Source: Nocardia sp. NBC_00508
Lineage (GTDB): Bacteria > Actinomycetota > Actinomycetes > Mycobacteriales > Mycobacteriaceae
NCBI RefSeq assembly: GCF_036346875.1
Contig: NZ_CP107852.1
Span: 620,001-684,000 of the forward strand
DNA: 64,000 nt
Direction: 5' to 3'
Of the stretch, positions 1-8,526 are shown piece after piece. The translations under genes were made by a program, and so were the position numbers. Numbering within the stretch: the stretch's first letter is position 1; each line of letters begins with the position of its first letter. A model generated the notes under the pieces. It searched no databases. It saw nothing but the letters and a program-made list of their open reading frames with translations, and was not told where the DNA came from.

Positions 1-389
1 GGACACGCGTCCGCGAACCTGCGCAACATCAGATCTCTCGGTACACCGAGACCGTCGAAATGCTGTGGCGACGGCACGAGCAGATAGGTCGGTTCACCGT
101 TGCACCTGGCCAGCGTGTCCAGCAGCATCCACAGCGCAGTTGTCGGTGGTGGACCACCCAGCACCCGCTCCAGCGCAATTCGGCGGCGGGCCGCGGTCGC
201 CCGGATCCGCTCGTGCTCACCCGCCGTCAACATCGACCACAACGCCTGACCCGGCGGCTCCAACTCGGCGAACACTCTGCCTTTGATCGAACCGTCGAAG
301 TGCGCGGCCAGCGCCTCCAACTCGCCCGTGACCTCATCGGCGCGTTCACCGACCAGCGACAGTTGCAAATACCCGAACGTCGGCGCCAT
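1..389 (-). CDS. Uncharacterised protein, 3' part outside the window
   Basis: An open frame of about 130 codons starts at ATG 389 and runs off the left edge, so its C-terminus is missing. It begins MAPTFGYLQLSLVGERADEV. That opening resembles the strand-and-helix start of resolvase-fold proteins, but no catalytic serine context is visible, so I do not assign a recombinase function. The middle is rich in Arg and Ala, with a stretch reading TAARRRIALERVLGG. The start lies three bases after the stop of the small Cys-rich gene, so the two are probably co-transcribed. Codon usage matches the neighbours. Real gene: likely. Function: unknown. Confidence 0.55.
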   Translation of the reverse strand, partial: MAPTFGYLQLSLVGERADEVTGELEALAAHFDGSIKGRVFAELEPPGQALWSMLTAGEHERIRATAARRRIALERVLGGPPPTTALWMLLDTLARCNGEPTYLLVPSPQHFDGLGVPRDLMLRRFADAC

Positions 390-392
390 CGG

Positions 393-605
393 TCACCCGG
401 CCTGCTCGAACCGTTCGAGCGCCCGCGCACGCCCCGCAAGTGCTCGCCGGATGGCAGCGCACTGGTGACCCGGATCCTCGCGCAACCAGACGGTGGCCCA
501 CCCTTTGGCCACCACCTCGCACCGGCCGTTCGCCGGAAGTTCGCACTGCTCGCAGCTGAATTTCCACTCGGCAACCGACCGGGATCTGCCGATCGTCCAG
601 GTCAT
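393..605 (-). CDS. Small Cys-rich protein of unknown function
   Basis: A 70-residue protein starting MTWTIGRSRSVAEWKFSCEQ. I chose ATG 605 because a GGGG-type ribosome binding site sits just upstream; an in-frame ATG at 659 would add 18 unlikely residues. Cys18, Cys21, Cys29 and Cys49, together with His47, could form a small zinc site, but this is only a spacing argument. It sits 93 bases downstream of the CoA-transferase gene and three bases before the partial gene at the left edge. I do not recognise a family. It could be a regulator or a partner of its downstream neighbour. Confidence 0.55.
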   Translation of the reverse strand: MTWTIGRSRSVAEWKFSCEQCELPANGRCEVVAKGWATVWLREDPGHQCAAIRRALAGRARALERFEQAG

Positions 606-698
606 GAGCCCCAGTTTTACTGTTCCAGAGCGTGCGCGAAACGCTGCATCTTGCAGCATTAAGCGCTCTGTTCGGCGACTCCAGCAAACTCTGCGCTC

Positions 699-1883
699 CT
701 ACGGCATCCTCGGAACCTCGTCACCCGCCCCGGCGCGACGACGTTTCGCGTCCACCTCGGCGCGGATCGCTGCGGTGTGCTCGCCGAGAGCGGGCACCGC
801 ACCCATCAGTGCTTCGCGCCCCGGCACCGTGACTGCGGGGAGCAGCGCTTGCACCGATCCTTGCGGCGTGTCGACAGTGCGCCAGCGATCCCGCGCCGCC
901 AGCTGTGGGTGGGCAGCGAACTCCGCCGGGGTGCGCAGACACCCGTTCGCGATGCCTGCGTCATCCAGGGCGGCGAGGATCTCGTGCGCGGTGGATGACG
1001 CGAACGCACGCTCGAGTAGCGACTTCAGCTCGGGTCGGTGCGCAACTCGGTCGGAGTTGTGTGCGAAGCGCTCGTCGGCAATGAGATCGGGCCGACCGAG
1101 GATCTCTTCGCACAGTCGTGCCCATTCCCGGTCGTTCTGCACTCCCAAGAAGACCTGACCACCGTCGCCGGTCGCGTACGGACCATATGGCGCGATCGAA
1201 GCGTGGTGCGCGCTGGACCGGACCGGCGGATGGTCACCGTATGTCGTGTAGTAGATCGGCTGGGTCATCCACTCACCCAAGGCGTCGATCATGGCGACTT
1301 CCAGAGCCTTCGCTTCGCCGGTACGTTCACGCTCATACAGCGCGGTGAGGATTCCGGTGTAGGCATACATTCCACCGGCGATGTCGGCGACGGAGATTCC
1401 CGCCTTCACGGGCTCATCGGGTGTCCCGGTCACGGAAAGCAAGCCGGTCTCGCACTGGATGAGCAGGTCGTAAGCCTTCTTCGAGCGATACGGCCCAGAC
1501 GACCCGTAACCCGAGAGTGAGCACGTGATGAGGCCAGGATGCCGTGCCCGGAGGGTTTCGGCTGCCAGCCCGAGCCGTTCGTCGGATCCAGGGGCAAGGT
1601 TCTGCACGAAGACGTCGGCTCCGGCGATGAGGGTCTCGAGCACCGCGAGGTCCTCGGGCTGCTTCAGATCCAGCGTCACGCTTTCCTTGCCGCGGTTCAG
1701 CCAGGTGAAATAGCTGGATTGACCGTGCACGGTGCGGTCGTAGTCGCGGGCGAAGTCGCCCACGAGAGGGCGTTCGACCTTGATGACTCGTGCGCCGAGA
1801 TCGGCCAGCTGACGGGTGGCGAACGGGATGGCGACAGCTTGCTCGAGCGCAACCACCGTGATCCCTTCGAGCGGATGCATCAT
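699..1883 (-). CDS. CaiB/BaiF family (class III) CoA-transferase
   Basis: Moves CoA between an acyl-CoA donor and a carboxylic acid in the cytosol. At 394 residues it has the usual family length. It opens with MMHPLEGITVVALEQAVAIP and has the typical SLSGYGSSGPY segment near 123-132. Asp167, in ISVADIAGG, matches the catalytic aspartate of formyl-CoA transferase. The start overlaps the stop of the acyl-CoA dehydrogenase in an ATGA arrangement, so the two are translationally coupled; a second ATG follows directly. With the dehydrogenase and the MmgE/PrpD protein it forms a three-gene operon that probably activates and oxidises a small, perhaps dicarboxylic, acid. Substrate unknown. Confidence 0.9.
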   Translation of the reverse strand: MMHPLEGITVVALEQAVAIPFATRQLADLGARVIKVERPLVGDFARDYDRTVHGQSSYFTWLNRGKESVTLDLKQPEDLAVLETLIAGADVFVQNLAPGSDERLGLAAETLRARHPGLITCSLSGYGSSGPYRSKKAYDLLIQCETGLLSVTGTPDEPVKAGISVADIAGGMYAYTGILTALYERERTGEAKALEVAMIDALGEWMTQPIYYTTYGDHPPVRSSAHHASIAPYGPYATGDGGQVFLGVQNDREWARLCEEILGRPDLIADERFAHNSDRVAHRPELKSLLERAFASSTAHEILAALDDAGIANGCLRTPAEFAAHPQLAARDRWRTVDTPQGSVQALLPAVTVPGREALMGAVPALGEHTAAIRAEVDAKRRRAGAGDEVPRMP

Positions 1884-3037
1884 GGGGCCACCGAGTTCCT
1901 CTTGACCAGCTGCTTTGCGATGACACCGCGCTGGATTTCGTTCGTTCCCTCGCCGACGATCATCAGCGGGGCATCGCGGAAGTAGCGCTCGACATCGAAC
2001 TCGGTCGAGTAGCCATAGCCACCGTGGACGCGAACGGCGTCCAGGGCGATCTGCATCGCGACCTCGGAGGCGAACAGCTTCGCCATCCCCGCCTCCATAT
2101 CGGCGCGCGCTCCGTCGTCGTAGCGCCGGGCTGCGTGCAGTACCAGCTGGCGAGCCGCCGTCAGCTTGGTCACCATGTCTGCGAGGTAGTTACCGATGGA
2201 CTGATGCCGCCAGATCGGCTGCCCGAACGTCTCCCGCACCTGTGCGTACGCCAGGGCGTCCTCGAGCGCGGCGCGGCCGACGCCCACCGCTCGCGAGGCA
2301 ACCTGGATGCGACCGATCTCGAGCCCGCGCATCATCTGCGAGAAGCCGAGTCCTTCCGAATCGCCCAGCAGACTGCTCGTCGGCACCCGAAGGTCGTCGA
2401 AGACGATCTCACAACTCTCGACACCCTTGTACCCGAGCTTCGGTAAGTCTCGTGAGACCGTGAACCCCGGCCCTTTCTCGACCAGCAGAATGCTCATGCC
2501 TCGATGCGTCGGCTGCACCCGCGGATTGGTTTTGCAGAGGAGCGCGATCAGCTGCGAGCGCCTGGCATTGCTGATCCACGTCTTCGATCCGTTCACCACG
2601 TAGTGGTCGCCCTCTCGACGTGCTGTCGTGCGCATCGCCTGGAGATCCGAGCCGCCGCCTGGCTCGGTGAGTGCCATCGTTGCCCGGATCTCTCCTGTCG
2701 CCATCTTCGGCAGGTAACGGTCCTGTTGCTGCCGAGTTCCGAAAGCAACCAGCAACTTGGCGACCACGGTGTGACCACCCATGGCCCCGGCCAAGCTCAT
2801 CCAACCGCGAGCAAGCTCCTCGGTAACCAGTGCATAGCAGGGTGTCGAGACGTGTACTTCCCCCCAAGGGTCCGGGATCGCGAGGCCGTAGATGCCGAGG
2901 CCCTTCATCTGCTCGATCAGCGCGGCGGGGTAAGCATTCGCGTGCTCGAGCTCCCGGGCGACCGGTCGCACTTCCTTGTCGACGAAATACCGTACCGCTC
3001 TGACGATTTCACCCTCTTCTGCGCTGAGGCCTTCCAT
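1880..3037 (-). CDS. Acyl-CoA dehydrogenase
   Basis: FAD enzyme of 385 residues that introduces a 2,3-double bond into an acyl-CoA. MALTEPGGGSDLQAMRTT (about 121-138) is the flavin and substrate loop. The C-terminal GEGTNEIQRG carries the catalytic base at about Glu363, the position used by short- and medium-chain enzymes. VHGGYGYSTEFDVERYFRD is also typical. ATG 3037 has an AGGGA site upstream. It lies 58 bases after the MmgE/PrpD gene and overlaps the CoA-transferase by four bases. The context, a CoA-transferase followed by a dehydrogenase, suggests oxidation of the CoA ester made by that transferase. Chain specificity cannot be read from sequence. Confidence 0.92.
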   Translation of the reverse strand: MEGLSAEEGEIVRAVRYFVDKEVRPVARELEHANAYPAALIEQMKGLGIYGLAIPDPWGEVHVSTPCYALVTEELARGWMSLAGAMGGHTVVAKLLVAFGTRQQQDRYLPKMATGEIRATMALTEPGGGSDLQAMRTTARREGDHYVVNGSKTWISNARRSQLIALLCKTNPRVQPTHRGMSILLVEKGPGFTVSRDLPKLGYKGVESCEIVFDDLRVPTSSLLGDSEGLGFSQMMRGLEIGRIQVASRAVGVGRAALEDALAYAQVRETFGQPIWRHQSIGNYLADMVTKLTAARQLVLHAARRYDDGARADMEAGMAKLFASEVAMQIALDAVRVHGGYGYSTEFDVERYFRDAPLMIVGEGTNEIQRGVIAKQLVKRNSVAP

Positions 3038-3095
3038 TGCTCTGTCCCTACGGTTGTCGGTGTTCGGAGTTGGTGCCCTGGTGCGGCAGATGGCC

Positions 3096-4298
3096 CTAGG
3101 CCGTCTTCAGCGCCTGCCGCAGCAGCTGTGCCCCGGAGTCCCAGGTGATTTCGTTGTGATCGCGCCCGGGCAGCCCCGCGCGACGCATGCAGTCCGCGAA
3201 CTTCCTCTCCAGCCGTGCCTCGTCGAGCGGACGCTGGGGTGATCCCGGGGGAAAGTCGAGACTGGTGCGGGCGATTGTTCCCGTATCGAGGTGGACCTCG
3301 ATCTGCACCTCGCCGTCGAGGAGCCATTCGCCGCCAGGGTCGCACCGGAGTTCGACCGCCTGTACCAGACGCTGCGCCTCGTCGCGCTGGACCGCGGCGT
3401 CGGTGAAGCTCTCGAACCCCTGGTGCTCGTCGAGCAATGCTGCCGCTACGGCATATTCCAGGCTGAACTTCGCCTGGAGCCCAGTCCGGGGACGGTGGTG
3501 AATCAGCGGCGCCACAGTCGCCTCCGGGGTCTTCACGACGACCTTGGTGATGTCGGCGGCTCGAACCCCGTCCGCGGTCAGGGCATCGAGTGCGCTGATC
3601 GGCCGCTGGAGGGCATAGCAGGCCGGATACAGCTTGACCGCAAGACCTCCCGGCACAGCCGGACCGGACAAGTCGACGGCGTCGTGCCGAGCGCCGACCA
3701 GCCGGAGCCATTCCGCCAGAGCCGAGGTGTCCGCCTCGGCACCGGCAGCCGCGAGCCTGGCGGCGCGGACGCCCGCGTCCGCGGCGAATCCGACCTGAAG
3801 GGACTTGGCATCGGTGCCGAAGGCGCGCTGGACGCCCCCGGCCGCGGGAACCGCGAGTGCCAGTGCCGTTGCCGTCTCCCGGGCCGACAGTCCCATCGCG
3901 ACGGACGCGGTGACCGCCGCCGCGGGAGCGCCGGCCGTACACGTGGCGTGCCAGCCTCGCGCGTAGTGACTCCAGCCGAGCAGGGTCCCGAGACGAGCCA
4001 TCACGCCTGCGCCGGCGAGGTATGCCTTCGAAGCGCCTCCCGTCGCGAGCGCCACATTGGCGCATACGACGCTGATGTGCGTGGTGGACCGCATGTGCAG
4101 ATCGTCGAAGTCGAGGACGTGTCCCACCGCGGCCCACTGACCAGCCTCGCCCAACTCTCCGGCGACGCTGTGCACGGGATGCGATCGGCCCGCGAGAGTC
4201 ACCGCGACTGTGTCCACGAGCGCGTTGCGGGCGAGCGCAACATCGTCGTCGGTGGGCTCGAGAGCGCACCCCCACTGCGCCAATCGCTCCGCCAGATT
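3096..4298 (-). CDS. MmgE/PrpD family protein
   Basis: Belongs to the family of 2-methylcitrate dehydratase, cis-aconitate decarboxylase and iminodisuccinate epimerase. The stretches GHVLDFDDLHMRSTTHISV (early) and GWHATCTAGAPAAAV (middle) are characteristic, and KLYPACYALQRPI matches the conserved Lys/Tyr region. I place the start at GTG 4298, which has GGAG five bases upstream; a longer frame to 4373 would run through the palindrome at 4311-4326 and is unlikely. The protein is then about 400 residues. First gene of an operon with an acyl-CoA dehydrogenase and a CoA-transferase, and divergent from a GntR regulator. It probably dehydrates, epimerises or decarboxylates a di- or tricarboxylic acid. 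Confidence 0.85.
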   Translation of the reverse strand, partial: NLAERLAQWGCALEPTDDDVALARNALVDTVAVTLAGRSHPVHSVAGELGEAGQWAAVGHVLDFDDLHMRSTTHISVVCANVALATGGASKAYLAGAGVMARLGTLLGWSHYARGWHATCTAGAPAAAVTASVAMGLSARETATALALAVPAAGGVQRAFGTDAKSLQVGFAADAGVRAARLAAAGAEADTSALAEWLRLVGARHDAVDLSGPAVPGGLAVKLYPACYALQRPISALDALTADGVRAADITKVVVKTPEATVAPLIHHRPRTGLQAKFSLEYAVAAALLDEHQGFESFTDAAVQRDEAQRLVQAVELRCDPGGEWLLDGEVQIEVHLDTGTIARTSLDFPPGSPQRPLDEARLERKFADCMRRAGLPGRDHNEITWDSGAQLLRQALKTA

Positions 4299-4310
4299 CA
4301 CATCAGCTCC

Positions 4311-4326
4311 AAATATACGTATATTT
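4311..4326. promoter_or_regulatory. Perfect 16-bp palindromic operator, AT-rich
   Basis: AAATATACGTATATTT reads the same on both strands and is the most AT-rich stretch nearby. It lies 13 bases upstream of the GTG start of the MmgE/PrpD gene and about 185 bases upstream of the divergent GntR gene. A palindrome of this size is a natural site for a GntR-family dimer, so the adjacent regulator probably binds here and controls the operon. Binding is inferred. Confidence 0.7.
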
Positions 4327-4511
4327 TGTTTAAATGTAGGGCCATTTAGCCATGGGCGTCCATCGGCAGTCAAGAGCGCTACCGGGTGGCCTGCCTCTCA
4401 CCCGATCGGGCGATGACGCTCCACGGCATGCGTCGACCGAGGATCGACCCCGGACGCTCGCGAGACGATGCGGCAACTCGACTAGGCTGGCGTGCCTCGA
4501 AGGGAGGTTCC

Positions 4512-5255
4512 ATGCGTCGGGTCGAGCGCGACGTCGCATATCGAACGCTTGCCGATCGGCTGCGCGCCGCGATAGGCGAAGGTCAGTTCGGCGAGGGAAA
4601 CCCGCTGCCCACCGAGGAACAGCTCGCCACCACGCATGCAGTGAGCCGCTCGACAGTCCGGCGAGCAATGCAGGATCTGGTTGCCGAGGGGCTCATCTAT
4701 CGAGTGGCGGGGCGAGGAACATTCCCGGTCGCGGAATCCGGTCGCTACCTACGCCATGTCGGCTCGATCGAAGATCTCATCGCACTGTCGGTGGACACCA
4801 TCTGCGAGATCATCTCCCCGCTCCAGTTGCGAGTCGATATCGAAGCCGCCGGACGAATGGGTCTGTCCTCGGACTCGGTGAGCACCTTGACACTGCGCAG
4901 ACTGTTCGACGACACCCCGATCGCGATCACCACCGTCACCCTGCCGCCCTCGATCGGACGACTGCTCCATGACGTGCGGGAGTTCGCGACGGCGGGGTCG
5001 CGCGGCAGCGTGACCGTGATCGGATCGATCGACTCGCGGATGCCCGGTACGATCCGCGACGCCGAACAGACGATCACTGCTGTGGCGGCCTCGGACGCCG
5101 TCGCCGAGGGCCTCGAATGCCATGTGGGAGCGCCGGTCCTGCGGATCGATCGACTGTATTCGGACACGCAGGGACGGGCCGTGGAACTGGCTGTGAGCTA
5201 CTTCAACCCGGACTACTACACCTACCGGGTCAACCTCCGCCGCAAAGCGAACTGA
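4512..5255 (+). CDS. GntR family regulator with UTRA ligand domain (HutC/FarR type)
   Basis: A 247-residue DNA-binding regulator. An N-terminal winged helix (about 5-75) contains PLPTEEQLATTHAVSRSTVR and LIYRVAGRGTF, both typical of GntR proteins. Residues 95-245 form a UTRA effector domain ending in AVSYFNPDYYTYRVNL. Start ATG 4512 is preceded by AGGGAGG; a longer frame to 4386 is less likely. It is divergent from the CoA-transferase operon, and the palindrome between them is its likely operator. The effector is probably a substrate or CoA ester of that operon. Its stop lies 42 bases from the convergent kinase gene. Confidence 0.88.
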   Translation: MRRVERDVAYRTLADRLRAAIGEGQFGEGNPLPTEEQLATTHAVSRSTVRRAMQDLVAEGLIYRVAGRGTFPVAESGRYLRHVGSIEDLIALSVDTICEIISPLQLRVDIEAAGRMGLSSDSVSTLTLRRLFDDTPIAITTVTLPPSIGRLLHDVREFATAGSRGSVTVIGSIDSRMPGTIRDAEQTITAVAASDAVAEGLECHVGAPVLRIDRLYSDTQGRAVELAVSYFNPDYYTYRVNLRRKAN

Positions 5256-5297
5256 CGCAGAGCTATCCGCGCCTGTGCCCTACGGCCGTCGGCCTGC

Positions 5298-8200
5298 TCA
5301 CGTATCCGAAGGGCGCGCCGCATGTGCGGCAGGGTCGGATTCGAATTCAGCGAGCACCTCGGCAATCATCGCGTCGCCGGTTGTGCGCCTGCCCAGATCG
5401 ATCAGCTCGTCGGCGCGTTCGGCACCGAGGGCGGCGCGCACGATGGTGTCCGTCGCACGCCGGTGTTCGGTCATGGTGCCGTACCCGATCATCGACGAAT
5501 CACCGGCCGCCCAGGACGCGACGGCAGCGCCGCGCAGCCGCGCCGCGAACTCGAATTCGTTGCGTTGGGCGGCAATCCACGACAGCATTTCGAGTACCCA
5601 GGCAACGAGGATGCGATCGGCGAACGGCCGAGAGAGCCGGAGAGTTCTTCGGGCGTCGTGCAAGGCTCCGTCCAGATCACCGACCGTGTACGCGTGGTAG
5701 GCGTGCGAGAACCTCAGATAGGCCAGATTCCACTGTTCACCTGCCTCGACGCACAGCGCCACGGCTTCGTGCCAGAGCTCGGGAGCTTGCGACGCCCTGT
5801 CCTGCTGCGCCAACGTCGTCAGCAGACCCGGGATCGTGGCAACGATTCCCTGCGGATTCTGCGCGTCACGGTGACACTTCAGCGCCGACTCGTACTCGGC
5901 GAACCCGCCGCGCAGATCGTCGTGGAAAAGAGCGACCAAGCCGAGTGCCATTCTGGCGAATCCCTCGCCTACGACGTCTCCGATGGCCGATGCACGGTCG
6001 AGGGCCTGACGGGCATGACGCTCGCTGCCTGCGATGTCGTTCTGGACCATGGCGATGAGCGCCGAACTCCACAGCGCGTGGACCTTTGCGGCCGGGTCCA
6101 CTCGAGGTGAGTCGATCGCTGCGGCGAGCCACCGTCGAGCCTCTGCGAGCGTGCTGCTGGCCAGCCAGTAGTAATGCAAGGATGTGACGATCTCGGCACC
6201 CGCCGTAGACAGGTCGCCATCGACGTCACTGTATGCCAGAGCAGCACGAAGGTTTTCGCGTTCGGCCTGTACGGTTTGGAAGGCTGTGACTTGGCGGGAG
6301 CTGAACCAGTTTCTCTCGAAGTCCTCGGCTATGCGGAGGTAGCGATCGATGTAACGCGTGGTGATCACCTCCCGCACCGGCGATTCGGCGAGCCGTTGCC
6401 TGGCGTACTCGCGCAGCGTCACAAGCAACCGGTAGTAGTGGACACCGTTGCGCGGTGTGCTCATCAGCATCGACTTATCCACCAGGGACGCGAGCGCGAC
6501 GTGCACGTCGGGCACGGTCCGGTCCGGTCCCGCACCCACTTCGACCGCAGCCTCCGCGGTGAACTCGCCAGCGAAAAGTGATACCGCAGACCATATTTCA
6601 CGCTCGTCAGGGGTGAGCAGCCGATAGCTCCAATCGACGAGCGCCTGCAGTGTCCGATGACGCGGTTCCACGGCGCTGCTACCGGTGACGAGCAGTCGAA
6701 ACCGATCCTGGATAACCTGCAGCAGCTCGCCGACGCCGAACGTCCGCAACCGCGCCGCAGCCAGCTCTATCGCCAACGGCATCCCATCCAGTTCGGCGCA
6801 AAGTCGAGCGACATCGGCGCGATCGGCTTCGGCCGGAGCGAAATTGGGCACCGCGGCCTCAGCTCGATCGAGGAACAGTTCGATTGCTTCGCTCTCGCTG
6901 TCCGGGGCACCCTGCAACGACATGGGCAGTACGGGGAAAATATGCTCGCCTGCGATTCCCAGCACCTGCTGGCTGGTCACGAGTATCCGCAAGCCGGCTA
7001 CGGTGCGAAGGAGTTCCTCGACCAGCGGACCGCAGTCGGCGATGAGGTGCTCACAGTTGTCCAGAACGATCAGCGTCGGCCGAGTACCCACCGATTCGGC
7101 CAGTCGACCGGCGAGCGCATGGGCCGGCTGCCCCAGTTCGGTGGGAAGATCTCCGAGCTCGAGCGCGTCGACGAAGGCATCGATGAGGTTATCCGCCTCC
7201 AGCACCTTACCGAGATCCACGAGTCGGACATCCCCGCCGAACTCCGAGCTCAGTTGCGTGGCCACTTCCACTGCGAGGCGAGACTTGCCTACGCCGCCCG
7301 GCCCGGTGAGAGTGGTCAGGCGCGCGCCACCGCGCACCAGCGACTCGATGTCGCGCACCTCATGCCGCCGACCGACAAAGCTCGTCAACGGTACTGGTAA
7401 CCGCGATCGACCGCCGAGGTGGCGGCGGTACCGGGAGCCCACCGCCGCCGGGCTGGTCGGGTACGGCTCGGCGCCAATCGTTTCCGAGGAGATCGCCATC
7501 TCGTCGGCCACGATCCCGTGCTGTCGTTGAACGGTACGCAGCGCTTCGCCGACCGCGGCGGCCGTGGATATTCGCGCCAGCGGATCGCGGGACATCGCGT
7601 TTTCGATCACCTGGCTCAGGTCGTCGGGAATGCCGATCTCCCGCAAGTCCGGGATGTCCTGGGTACCGATCCTGAGGAATTGGGCGATGGCCTCTTCGCC
7701 CGGCTTGCGTTCGAAGGCCGCACGACCGCTGACGAGACTGAACAATGTGGCGCCGAGACCGTAGACATCCGAAACGACAGTCGCCGGTGCACCGCCGAGC
7801 ACCTCCGGCGCGGTGTAGGCCAGCGATCCCGCGAAATAGCCGGTGCCGGTTTCGAATCCGCCCGCGATGCGAGCGATACCGAAGTCGGTCAATTGGGGTT
7901 CACCGTAATCGGTGAGCAGGACATTCGCAGGTTTGACGTCGCGATGCAAGATGCCGAAGCGGTGCGCTGTCTCGAGCGCGCCTGCCAGCTTGACACCGAC
8001 CCGTACCGCCCAGGCCCACTCGCACGGGCCCTCCTGCCGGATCCGTTTCTCCAGTGAATCGAGCCGATAGTAAGGCATCACGATGAACGGCCGCCCCCCT
8101 GCGATCGACCCGACCTGATGCACCGTGGCAATGTTCGGGTGCCCGGACAGGCGACCCATCACATATTCCTCGCGCCGAAATCGTTCGTAATTGTCGTCGT

Positions 8201-8384
8201 CCACAACGGCGGACAGCACCTTTACCGCGATAGTACGACCCAGATTCCGTTGTTCGCAGCGAAAAACCACACCGAAACCACCCCGGCCGATCTCATGCGG
8301 ATGCTCGAATCCGGCGGCGGCCAACTCCGCCGCGATTCCGGAGAACACGTCCGCCTGAGTTGTAGACGGCTCGAACTCGGACAC
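5298..8384 (-). CDS. PknK-like Ser/Thr protein kinase fused to an ATPase and TPR-type domain
   Basis: A 1028-residue multidomain signalling protein. Kinase domain, about 25-285: glycine loop GRGGFGVV, Lys55 in AVKVL, catalytic HRDVKPAN at 147-154 and DFG at 167-169, so it should be active. A linker leads to a STAND/NB-ARC-type ATPase (LTSFVGR near 333; Walker A GPGGVGKS at 361-368) and then a helical TPR-like region to the end. This matches the plan of mycobacterial PknK. I see no transmembrane segment and no C-terminal LuxR helix-turn-helix, so it probably works through protein contacts. The GTG start has only a weak ribosome binding site. Transcribed alone, convergent with the GntR gene. 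Confidence 0.88.
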   Translation of the reverse strand: MSEFEPSTTQADVFSGIAAELAAAGFEHPHEIGRGGFGVVFRCEQRNLGRTIAVKVLSAVVDDDNYERFRREEYVMGRLSGHPNIATVHQVGSIAGGRPFIVMPYYRLDSLEKRIRQEGPCEWAWAVRVGVKLAGALETAHRFGILHRDVKPANVLLTDYGEPQLTDFGIARIAGGFETGTGYFAGSLAYTAPEVLGGAPATVVSDVYGLGATLFSLVSGRAAFERKPGEEAIAQFLRIGTQDIPDLREIGIPDDLSQVIENAMSRDPLARISTAAAVGEALRTVQRQHGIVADEMAISSETIGAEPYPTSPAAVGSRYRRHLGGRSRLPVPLTSFVGRRHEVRDIESLVRGGARLTTLTGPGGVGKSRLAVEVATQLSSEFGGDVRLVDLGKVLEADNLIDAFVDALELGDLPTELGQPAHALAGRLAESVGTRPTLIVLDNCEHLIADCGPLVEELLRTVAGLRILVTSQQVLGIAGEHIFPVLPMSLQGAPDSESEAIELFLDRAEAAVPNFAPAEADRADVARLCAELDGMPLAIELAAARLRTFGVGELLQVIQDRFRLLVTGSSAVEPRHRTLQALVDWSYRLLTPDEREIWSAVSLFAGEFTAEAAVEVGAGPDRTVPDVHVALASLVDKSMLMSTPRNGVHYYRLLVTLREYARQRLAESPVREVITTRYIDRYLRIAEDFERNWFSSRQVTAFQTVQAERENLRAALAYSDVDGDLSTAGAEIVTSLHYYWLASSTLAEARRWLAAAIDSPRVDPAAKVHALWSSALIAMVQNDIAGSERHARQALDRASAIGDVVGEGFARMALGLVALFHDDLRGGFAEYESALKCHRDAQNPQGIVATIPGLLTTLAQQDRASQAPELWHEAVALCVEAGEQWNLAYLRFSHAYHAYTVGDLDGALHDARRTLRLSRPFADRILVAWVLEMLSWIAAQRNEFEFAARLRGAAVASWAAGDSSMIGYGTMTEHRRATDTIVRAALGAERADELIDLGRRTTGDAMIAEVLAEFESDPAAHAARPSDT

Positions 8385-8526
8385 GATGAACTCGATTCCG
8401 CAGAGGTGCGCGCTTATTCGGCGCCACGCGGCTCCGCACGTCTCGCAGCCAGACTACCATCCCGGTCCTGCGCCGGAGACGAGATCGCGCGCGCACTCCT
8501 TTCAACGCTCGTGAGGGCTCGGCCAT

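Noticed and set aside
1..389. Serine recombinase at the left edge.
   Set aside because: Only the first residues look like a resolvase-fold strand; no catalytic Ser motif is visible and the gene is incomplete.
2917..4275. A 452-codon minus-strand frame overlapping the MmgE/PrpD gene.
   Set aside because: Composition is Arg/Gly-dominated, and the MmgE/PrpD frame shows real family motifs.
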